From assembly GCA_021904315.1 (NCBI GenBank), contig CM038910.1, positions 18,228,001-18,292,000 on the forward strand: a stretch of 64,000 nucleotides of DNA, given 5' to 3'. Positions 13,010 through 21,800 of this stretch are shown here, one piece after another; position 1 is the stretch's first letter, and each line of letters opens with the position of its first letter. A program made the translations under genes and the position numbers. The notes under the pieces were generated by a model that saw only the letters and a list, made by a program, of their open reading frames with translations, had not been told where the DNA came from and made no database searches. This stretch comes from Sphagnum magellanicum (Eukaryota; Streptophyta; Sphagnopsida; Sphagnales; Sphagnaceae).

Positions 13010-13333
13010 TGTTGAAATCAGCTGTCGAGTTAATGACAGGTTAACTAGGCACGTGATAGCAATCATAAGGATTTCGACACCCGAATGACTAGAACATTGA
13101 ATAGTCTGCATCTGGAGCTACCTAGTCATGTGTAGAAGTTTCAAAAGTTCCTTCTAGAAGATTCGATAAGTAGCGTACCCTTGTCGCGTGCCCGTAGGTC
13201 CTGTAAGCCAGACCGAAAGGATAAAAAACAGCAAGTCGAGTAGCGAGATAAACACTGGGACTTAGACTTGCGAACTTGTAATGTTATACATCTTTCCTAA
13301 AGTTTGTTGTTGTGCAACCTGCGATTCTCAACA
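13010..13333 (+). repeat. 5' LTR of the copia element
   Basis: 324 bp, ends TGTTG...CAACA, aligned without gaps to 17554-17877. Confidence 0.95.
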
Positions 13334-13347
13334 GGTTATGGGCCCAC
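13334..13347 (+). promoter_or_regulatory. Primer-binding site complementary to the initiator tRNA-Met anticodon region
   Basis: GGTTATGGGCCCAC starts directly after the LTR. It does not fit the usual plant PBS (TGGTATCAGAGC, the tRNA 3' end). It fits the reverse complement of the anticodon stem-loop of plant initiator tRNA-Met (GGGCCCAUAACC core, recalled). Drosophila copia is known to prime from such a tRNA half. Inference: this element uses half-tRNA priming. Confidence 0.75.
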
Positions 13348-13518
13348 GGCGCTAGGAGCTTTAGGGGTGGTAATTGTGTCAGCCATAGTGAGCAAGTTGA
13401 CGCTAGGGTTGGTAGAGGTTTTGTGGTGAAGGCGCTCGCCTGGATAATCACTGGAGACAAAGTCTAAGCACAAGAGTGTGCTCAGCCCTGATGTTGGAAG
13501 AAGCTTGGCTCAGGAAAG

Positions 13519-14330
13519 ATGGCAGACATTAAGATTAGCATAGAGCCGCTAAATGGCGGGAAATTATGCAGTGTGGTCCCAAAGGATGGAGATGCTCCTT
13601 GTCCACAAGAAACTGTGGAAAAGGGTGACAGAACCTGAAGTAGACGCTGATAGGTCTGCAGTAGCAAAGGCTTTGATTGGACTGAATGTTACAGAGCAAT
13701 ACCTGGGACATGTTATAGCTGCAAGGAACGCCGAACAAGCATGGGATGAACTAGAGAAGGTGTTCAGGGGCAAGACCACGGCCCGAAAATTGCAGCTGAA
13801 AAAGGAGTTGATGACCCTCAAACAAGAGTCAGGAGAGCCTATGGCAAAGTACATCAGCAGAGCAAAGGACTTGGAGAGGGAGCTGCTTGCTGCAGGAACT
13901 GAGGTAAAGCCAGAGGACCTCGCTATGAATGTGATTACCGGTTTGTCAAAGGAGTTTGACCTGTTGGTAACTGTTTTGGTGGCAGCAGATGCAGTCAAGT
14001 CAGTAGACGAAATGCTCCCACAGCTGCAAATCCATGAGCAGACTGAGAGGTTGAAGGCAAGCTCGCTTGACCTAGATGAGAAGGAGTCAACGACTGCGGT
14101 AGCCTACGCTGCTAGGAAAGGAGGCAGTGGGAAGGGCAAGAAAACATCCATGAGGTGCCACAAGTGTGGCGAGTTCAGGCACTTTGAGAGGGAGTGCCAC
14201 AAGGGTTCTTAGGGGTCAGAGGGGTCTGGAAAGTCAAGGAGCAAGAAGGGGTGCTTCACTTGCGAAAGCCCGGACCACATGAAGAGGGACTGCCCTAAGA
14301 AGGGAAAGTCTAAAAGCAGCCAGGGGGTTG
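13519..14330 (+). pseudogene. Broken copia gag region (capsid and nucleocapsid)
   Basis: Gag packages the element's RNA. The reading starts at the ATG at 13519 and shifts frame near 13550, then continues in the frame of 13553 to a TAG at 14210. The capsid part contains NYAVWSQRM and a long helical UBN2-like segment. The nucleocapsid part has two CX2CX4HX4C zinc knuckles: CHKC...H...C at about 14157-14198 and CFTC...H...C at about 14251-14292. The TAG at 14210-14212 falls between the knuckles. Frame and similarity resume directly after it, so it is a later stop mutation and not the natural gag end. Confidence 0.85.
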
Positions 14331-15720
14331 CCTTCATTGCGGTGGAAGAAGTAGATCCTAGACAGTGGTTCCTAGACAGTGGTTTCTAGACTCAGGGGCA
14401 AGCCAGCACATGACTAGGGACAAGAGCCTGTTCAAAACCTTGGAGCCGCTTAAGGATGGAAAGCGGGAGATCAAGTTTGGCAACAAAGGGGTGCTCAAGG
14501 CGATGGGAGTTGGCATGGTGGAGCTACGGTGTCTAACACCAGTTGGTGAGCGGGTCAACACTCTCCGTGAGGTGATGTTTGTCCCAGGAGTTGCAGAAAA
14601 CCTCTTTTCTGTGAGTAGGGCAACTGAACTTGGAGCGAAGTTTATCTTTAAGCGAGGAGTGTGCCAAATGTTCATGAGAAATGAGGTCGTGCTGCAAACG
14701 GAGTAGAAAGGGGGCCTGTTTGCAATCTGCCAGCCGGGGTTGTCTTGGAGAGACTCATGCTTGCTTGTGAAAGAAGCTGAAAGTCCGGAACTTTGGCATA
14801 GAAGACTTGGGCATGAGGGGTATGAAAACCTGGCAAAGATGGCTGAGGAAGAGCTAGTCTCAGGTGTCCAGGTGAGCGGAAAGGCGTTTAGAGAAAAGAA
14901 AACCTTGGTGTGCGAGCCATGTATCCTGGGGAAACAGACTCATGAGTCCTTTCCAAAGGAGTCAGTGTTAGAAGAAAGCACAGAGCTGCTTCAGCTAGTA
15001 CACATGGACGTGTGTGGACCTATGCCAAAGGCGTCAAAAGGGGGGAGCAGATACCTAGCAACCTTCTTGGACGATTACAACAAGCTATCTATGGTGCAAC
15101 CTTTGAAGAAGAAGAGTAACGTTACAGCCGTCACAGAAGGAATACTAGCGCACCTGGAACTGCAGACTGGGAAGAAAGTCAAAGCAATGCAAACGGACAG
15201 AGGGGGTGAGTATGTCAACGAAGAGATGACCACCCTTCTGAGCAAAAGAGGTATCACGCACAGAAAGACAGTTGGATACTCGCCTGAACAAAACGGATCA
15301 ACAGAGCGATTGAACAAAAACCTGCAAGAAAAGGGGAGGGCAATGCTAGAAAATTCGAGGCTTGGAGAAAAGCTGTGGGCAGAGGCCATGGTGACCGCCA
15401 ACTATACCCGCGACCGACTACCCTCAAGACTACACGAGAAGACACCCTGGGAGAAGTTCTTTGGGGAGAAGCCGGACGTGAGTCACATGTGTGTGTTTGG
15501 GGCACACGCATACATGCACATCCCCAAGAAAAACAGGAAGAAGATGCAATCAGTCAGTGAGAGAGGGGTGTTTATGGGGTATGAGTCGAACTGCAAAACC
15601 TACAAGGTGCTGCGGGAAAAAGATGGGTGGATCTTGGTGTCTTGTGACGTCATCGTCAACGAAAAGCTTGCCTTCGGGACCATTGAGCTGAGCTCTGGCT
15701 CGAAGAAGGAAGAGGAGGGT
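14331..15720 (+). pseudogene. Broken copia protease and integrase region
   Basis: The protease active site is a WFLDSGASQHM motif near 14377-14412. A perfect 14-bp tandem duplication (14357-14370 repeated at 14371-14384) shifts the frame within this motif. A TAG at 14704-14706 interrupts the link to integrase. Integrase then reads openly from about 14740. It has an HX4HX32CX2C zinc site (LWHRRLGH...CEPC) and the catalytic triad Asp (codon 15007), Asp (15196, QTDRGGEY) and Glu (15304, NGSTERLN). The integrase core itself looks intact. The surrounding breaks prevent production of the polyprotein. Confidence 0.88.
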
Positions 15721-17534
15721 GCTCGTGACCTTAGCCATGTGAGCCCTCCTACTCAGATGGGTGCAGGAGATATCCCTACAGGGAAGTCTGGCACTGGGAG
15801 AGAGGAAAGCAACGGCCCGTCAAAAGTCCTTACACGGGTAGCAGCAGCAAGCCAAAAACTCCCTCTCCAGATCGACCTAAAGGACGAGGAGGACGGCAAG
15901 GAGCAAGAGCTGCGAAAAAACCTTGCTCGTGAAAGGAAGACACCTGCAAGGTATCGGGCAAACCTTGCAATTGAGGGGAGCAACCCAAGGGGATCGGGGG
16001 AGCATCATGAGCTGCAAACATACCAAGAAACTGTTTCGGGGGAGGAGAGTGAGCTTTGGCAAAAAAGCATGGACGAAAAGATGCGCTCACTCTTAGAGAA
16101 CAGCACATGGGAGCTAGTGGAAAGGCCAAAAGGGGTAAAACCAATCCCTATGAAGTGGGTTTACAAAGTCAAGCGGGACACACAAGGAAACGTTGAACGA
16201 TACAAGTCTCGTTTGGTGGCAAAGGGATTCCTGCAGAAGCAAGGGGTCGATTTCGAGGAGGTGTACGCCCCGGTAAGCAAGCACACAACTTTGAGAGCGC
16301 TACTTGCAATTGTAGCGCAGCAAGACCTGGAGCTGCAGCAGCTTGATGTGAAAACAGCCTTCCTCAACGGAGAGTTAGAGGAAGAGATTTATATGTAACA
16401 GCCGCAGGGGTATGAGCAAGGAAGGCCAAATATAGTGTGTCGTCTGCTGAGGGCTCTCTACGGACTATGGCAAACACTCGAGCATGGCATCGGTGCCTTA
16501 AGGTCTTGGAGGACCTTGAGTTTGTGGCATCGTCTGCCGACGCTGCACTTTTCCAAAGCACAGTGGACGGTGAGACAATTTGGCTGCTTGTCTGGGTCGA
16601 TGACATTCTAGTGGCAGCCCAGGGAGAAGAGCGAGTAGCAAAGGTGAAAGCGCATCTGACAGCCAAGTTTGACATGCGAGATCTGGGGCTTGCCACCTAT
16701 TTTTTGGGAATGGAGCTGTCACCTGATCGAGAGGCACGGAGCCTGAAGCTAACCCAAAAGAAGCTGACGGGGGAGCTAATCAGCCGATATGGACTGGCAA
16801 ATGCACGCGCACGCTCAGTGCCACAGGCAGCGAAGGAGAAACTCAGAAAGGAGGAGGAGCCCCTGGACACGGTGAGATTCCCTTACAGCGAGTGCGTGGG
16901 AAGTCTACTTTACCTAAGCATGTGCACACGCCCTAATATTGCTCAGGCTATGGGGGCGCTGGCGCGCTACATGGCAGCACCAACAGTAGCACACTAGGAG
17001 GCCGCACTTGGAGTAGTGTGCTATCTCGTGGGGACTGCAGACTACGGCCTAACCTTTGGGGGGAGTAGTAAAACTCTTGTGGGCCACTGCAACGCAGATT
17101 ACGCAGGAGACCTGGACTCGAAAAGGTCCACAACAGGGTATGTCTTCCTAATGTTTGGGGGAGTGGTGAGCTGGTCAAGCCGATTGCAGCCAACGGTGGC
17201 TGTGCCAACGGTCGAAGCAGAGTATTTAAGCGCAGGGCAAGCAGTGAAAGAAACACTGTGGTTTCAAAAGCTAGGGGCGGATCTGGGGCTCGACATGGGA
17301 CATGTTCAAATCTACTACAACAACCAAGGAACAATTCAACTGCTGAAGCATCCCATTGCTTCTCAAAGGTCGAAGCACATTGATGTGATCCACCACTTTG
17401 TGAAGGAACGGGTGGCGTGCAAGGAAGTCAACTTCATCTTCTGCAGAACGGAGGACATGAAGGCGGACATCCTGACCAAGGCATTAGCACCAGGCAAATT
17501 CAAGAAGTGCAAGAAGGAGATAGGCATAGAATAG
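15721..17534 (+). pseudogene. Broken copia reverse transcriptase and RNase H region
   Basis: A low-complexity linker precedes reverse transcriptase. Early RT motifs are MKWVYKVKRD, KSRLVAKGF and DVKTAFLNGEL (about 16156-16380). A TAA at 16396-16398 follows, then a frame shift near 16475 after RALYGL. The catalytic box reads WVDD (codons 16593-16604) rather than the usual YVDD. The RT continues to CTRPNI, where a TAG at 16995-16997 interrupts it. RNase H follows with HCNADYAGD, STTGYVF and VEAEYLS, ending at a natural-looking stop at 17532-17534 just before the 3' LTR. Confidence 0.88.
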
Positions 17535-17541
17535 TCATTCG

Positions 17542-17553
17542 TGTGTGGGGGAG
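17542..17553 (+). promoter_or_regulatory. Polypurine tract of the copia element
   Basis: A G-rich tract ending TGGGGGAG abuts the TG start of the 3' LTR, the expected place for the plus-strand primer. Confidence 0.7.
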
Positions 17554-17877
17554 TGTTGAAATCAGCTGTTGAGTTCATGACAGGTTAACTAGGCACGTGA
17601 TAGCAATCATAAGGATTTCGACACCCGAATGACTAGAACATTGAATAGTCTGCATCTGGAGCCGCCTAGTCACGTGTAGAAGTTTCAAAAGTTCCTTCTA
17701 GAAGATTCGATAAGTAGCGTACCCTTGTCGCGTGCCCGTAGGTCCTGTAAGCCAGACCGAAAGGATAAAAAGCAGCAAGTCGAGTAGTGAGATAGACGCT
17801 GGGACTTAGACTTGCGAACTTGTAATGTTATACATCTTCCCTAAAGTTTGTTGTTGTGCAACCTGCGATTCTCAACA
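17554..17877 (+). repeat. 3' LTR of the copia element
   Basis: 324 bp, same length as the 5' LTR, with 10 differences by eye (nine transitions, one transversion). Followed by the right copy of AAGAG. Confidence 0.95.
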
Positions 17878-17882
17878 AAGAG
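17878..17882 (+). repeat. 5-bp target-site duplication, right copy
   Basis: AAGAG matches 13005-13009 exactly. Confidence 0.9.
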
Positions 17883-20140
17883 TGCTCCCAAATTCTCCTA
17901 TAGTTTTTTGTTTTTTGTTTAAATGAATTTTCAGTGAAAATTTTGTTCAATATTTGATCACATACAAACTGCACACCTTGAGTCCTCCTCAACCCTGGTG
18001 GTCTCTCGTAGCAAAGCCAGCCCCCAGCAGATGAGAGACTTGCATCATTAGGAAGTATAATTGGAGCACCATCACTCATGTGTATGTTTGCCAAGGAACC
18101 TGAGTGTTCATTCTTCAACAAAACAGGAAGGATTGCACACGGTAACTTGGTCCCTGGTACAGAGGTCCAGGCTTTTACACCCCAACCCACTGTAGCTTGG
18201 ATCAGCTGGAATTCAACTTGTATGTATGCTGAGGGAGTGGAGATGCTGAGCAGTTTGAAAATAGGACAGCAAGAGGATTGGGAACCAGCCCATCTGAGAA
18301 CAAAATAGCAATCAATCAAGAGGCTGGAGTCACTCAGTGTTTACTCTGGAAGAAGCAGGTTGCAATGTTCAATCAATACAGGAAAAAACTGCCTAAGGTT
18401 AATATAGATGCTTCACAAGGTTCAATGTCATACCTCGACTTTCTTGCAATGTGGTGTGGAATTCCAAGCCTTTGCATGCAAGAGGGAATGAGCCTATTTT
18501 GACATGATTGGCTGTTAGAAGGCTGGTTTCAGAAGAGGAATTCAAGTCACCCACATTTGGTGTGGGTCTGGAGGTAAGTGTCAGAGAAGTTGGAGGCAAG
18601 ACTCTTGTGCCTCTTCTCAATGAATTGCTATCAACTGCCTCTGAGTCATCATCTGCTACAGACCTCGAAAGTGCATCTGCATTTGAGACTGCATCAAAGC
18701 TAACAGCAAATGGCATCGCCACATTGGGAACATTTGACTTGAATAAATTTTCTGGGGGACTCAAAACTGTGAGCAAATCTACAGTTGAAGAGACTGGCTT
18801 AAATTTTGCAGGATTTAGTGAAGGTGGTCTCCAGCCCTATTTCAGATCCAAGTCTAGAGATGTTAATCATGCCTGATGCTGATGGCAAGCCAAGTGTAAG
18901 CTCAAACATGATCTCTCTCCAGGAACCTTACGTTTGATAGATTCTTCCCATTTTCGTCCAGAAAGTTGTATACTTACACATGGTGATCATGGGACAAGTT
19001 TGATTCTGCCACAAGTACATAGAGAGGGAAAACCTCTGCATGGAGAATGCCAATTCACTCCCTGTTGAGACAGTCACTGAGGCAGAGCTGACTGAGGCTG
19101 CATTTTTTATCAAGTTTTGGCTGGAGCAAGGACTGTATCTCTGGTACAAATTGTTCTGACACCCTTCAATATCTGGATGTGACTTCAAGTGAAGTGGAGA
19201 ATGGATCCAGCAAATGCTTGAGAGAAATACACCGTGGATCTAAGGTTACTAGTGGACAGCAGTCAGTGGAAGTGAAGGATTTTAGCAGCACTGGGCACAC
19301 CAATTCAATGGCAGCAGTTTGTGAGGAGGCTCCTGGGCCCCTGGAGTTAGGGTCATTTTTTGCAAGCAGGATCTCAAAGGTGTGTCTACAAAACAGAGTT
19401 CAGGTACCACCCATCTCAAGGTCCTAGACACTGTTGCAAAAAAGCATGTTTCTTTGAAATAAGAAACGGAAACACATGTCATTTTTGAACTGTTTCACTG
19501 AAAAATCATCAATGGCCTTTTACATTCTAAAGAATTCTGTTGATAGTTTCTCTGTGCCTGACACATTTCTGCTCTCAATTTGAGTTCCACTTCCTTGTCT
19601 GCAAACTAAACTCTTTCAAATAGCTGGTGTGTGTCTTCAGCTGATTACCAAATGTATCTATGATGCATTTGTTTTATGTATTGAGCTTCTGCTGTGTGCT
19701 TGTGCAGAAAAACATTCCCAAGAAGAGCAGATATCTTTGCAGAGCAGAACTCCAAAGACAGTTATACAGTATTTGTGAACCCAGTCATCAATGCCGCCCA
19801 TGGCAAGAACCCACCAAGGAAATTTTCTGGCAAGGTAGTGCTAGCAAGGGCAGGGCAAAATGCCCTTCTCAAGAAAGGACTGATCTTGGATAGAATTGTG
19901 AACTTATTCAACATTCTTTGGTATCCAATAGGTAAAGCAGTGAAGTTTGAACTAGCCCGTGAAAAAGAGAATGTGGAGAACAGAGTGAACTTTAGAGGAC
20001 ATTGGGACAGGGATGTAGCAGGTGGAGAAGACATGCAAGAAGGGAGACTGTTGGAAGGTCAGTTGTCTAATGTAAATTCTCTCCTTCGCTGCATTTCTTT
20101 CTTTAAATTACATCTATAGCATAGAATTGCCATTAGACTT
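17883..20140 (+). other. Unrecognised gene-like region, possibly a decayed or spliced gene
   Basis: I do not recognise a product. Base composition is less AT-rich than the spacers, and moderate open frames occur at 18508-18876 and 19694-20119 (+). Good splice-like signals are present: a GAG|GTAAGT at about 18573, and TGTGCAG before the 19707 exon-like block. The 19.7-20.1 kb block encodes a compositionally protein-like stretch containing DSYTVFVNPVINAAHGKN and KKGLILDRIVNLFNILWYP. No combination gave a known domain. A competing minus-strand frame of 163 codons at 17828-18319 is also open. It may be an unannotated gene, a captured gene fragment in a transposon or a pseudogene. Confidence 0.35.
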
Positions 20141-21800
20141 GATGAGAACTACATCTGCAGGCACTCTCTCATCTTATCTTCTGACTAATGCTTTAAATTT
20201 GAGATACTTAGTTGCAGAGAGACATCAGCAAATCTCAAGATTACAACACTTGAACTAAATTGTTGGAGATTGTAAACAAGTCCTGAACATCCCTAACTAC
20301 ACAATCATGACTCTTGATACCATGTCCCACACTCCAAACCCACTACCCATGGATGTCAACAGGGTGTCCTATTCCTTCCTTAATATGTGGATCTTACAAC
20401 TTGTGAGAGCTTGCACGTGTTTGGCTGTTATGAGTTGAGTAGTCTCTCTAGAAGTGCTGTCTGGACAGTAATGATCCTTTTACATTATGTGCAGGATGTG
20501 AATCGAAGAAAGCTGGCCACATCAATCTAGTGAGCTATGGAGTGGGGCAAACAGTAAACAAGGAATTCCATGTACAAAGTAGTTCCAAAACTGGTATTGG
20601 GAAGAAATCCATGCAAACACAATGTGAGAAATTGCAGAGTGTAATATGTTGAGGAGTGGGTCTGGTATCATCTCAAACATACCAGCTAGGTCCAAGTCAG
20701 TGTTTCTTCTTTTGGTGAAATTTCTCATCCTGGCAACAAAAAGAAAGAGCCCTTGTGATAGGTACAAAGGCTGTTTTTGGGGAAAATTTGACACATTGTC
20801 ATCACATTGTGAGAAATTGTTTCTGAATTTGCCATATTTAGGTTCTAGCATGTCACCAACATGTAGCATGATTCCTAAACTTTTCTAGTTTCATCTCGAA
20901 GCTGTATTGAAATTTCGTGTTGTCTTCTTTTCATGACAGCCAACCCACCTATCTCACAATTTTGGAAAAAAAAAAGGGAATAAACATTAGTCCTGGTACA
21001 GTAGACACACTCATCATCCAACACAAGCTAATAACCAAATGTTTACCTCTATATTCTTAATCTTTTGTATTTTTCTAGTGATCTTCATGATTAGGGTGGC
21101 CTGTCTACCTATTGAAGTCCAAGACTGAATTTTGGCCGGTTTGAAGTAAGCATATACCTGGTATTGAAACTGGCACAAGGGTGGTATTCTCTCAAGTCCC
21201 TGGTATCTCATATTGCTACAACACTGGTATCACCTTCGGTCATACCAACCTGGTAGTGTCCTTGATACCACTGTTATTACCAGTTGCAAGCCTATGTACC
21301 AACACAAGTTTCAACTTCACTCAAATAGCTGAAACCAAATTTTGTGCCATATCAAATTGCTATGAAACAACTCTCTTTCAACAAAGGTTTTGGTGCACTT
21401 GAGCAGGTGGTGGCTACATCTATACTCCATCAAGATGTACAGCAATTATACATCACATTTGTTTCATCCTGAGGTGTACAAACCAGTGAGAAAACAATAC
21501 TAGAAATAATTTTGCAAAGCTCAAAAAATTTCCAGTAATCCTCTTCTAGAGATCAACATCACTGAGTCCTCATGTGGTATTCAGTCACCTGATAGGTTTT
21601 CCTACTTGCAGTCAAAATGATACAATACAAAGGAGAACTAAATTCATTCAGCTCACAAAATGAGTCTCAGTGATAGCTCTGCATAGACACAGTGATGTTT
21701 TGACTACTTTAAGGAACAATGTCTGCATGTGGGTTTGAACTTCAGTCTTTCAATCTTCTTACATGAATTGGAATAATCATCATTATCATCATCATAATTA
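20141..21800. other. Spacer downstream of the IQD-like gene
   Basis: No gene is supported. About 20760-20910 resembles the repeat block at 47050-47190 (shared GCCATATTTAG, TAGCATG, CATGATTCCTAA words). A CTGGTAT/ATACCAG-rich block lies at 21151-21300. The 3' UTR of the minus-strand gene ending at 21801 must lie in the right part, but I see no clear AATAAA. Confidence 0.5.
21151..21300. repeat. Dispersed CTGGTAT/ATACCAG-rich repeat, copy 2
   Basis: It contains CCTGGTATT, GGTGGTATT, CCTGGTATC, ACTGGTATC, CATACCAACCTGG, TGATACCACTG and TTACCAG within 150 bases. See copies at 3441 and 63311. Confidence 0.45.

Larger units (their letters stand above)
13010..17877 (+). mobile_element. Full-length Ty1/copia LTR retrotransposon with defective gag-pol
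   Basis: The element is 4868 bp long, with two 324-bp LTRs (13010-13333, 17554-17877) that start TGTTG and end CAACA. An AAGAG target duplication flanks it. A primer-binding site lies right after the 5' LTR and a G-rich polypurine tract right before the 3' LTR. Domain order is gag with two zinc knuckles, protease, integrase, reverse transcriptase, RNase H: the copia order. The LTRs differ at 10 of 324 positions by eye, nine of them transitions, so insertion was fairly recent. The coding part has at least four in-frame stops and three frame breaks, so this copy cannot make its proteins and could move only with help from an intact relative. Confidence 0.95.

Noticed and set aside
14210..14212. 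TAG as a natural gag stop or readthrough site
   Set aside because: It separates the two zinc knuckles in one continuous frame, so it looks like a mutation and not a designed gag-pol boundary.
17828..18319. 163-codon minus-strand open frame
   Set aside because: It runs from unique sequence into the copia 3' LTR, so its end is set by the insertion. No domain is recognised. Mentioned only as a competing frame in the 18-20 kb region.
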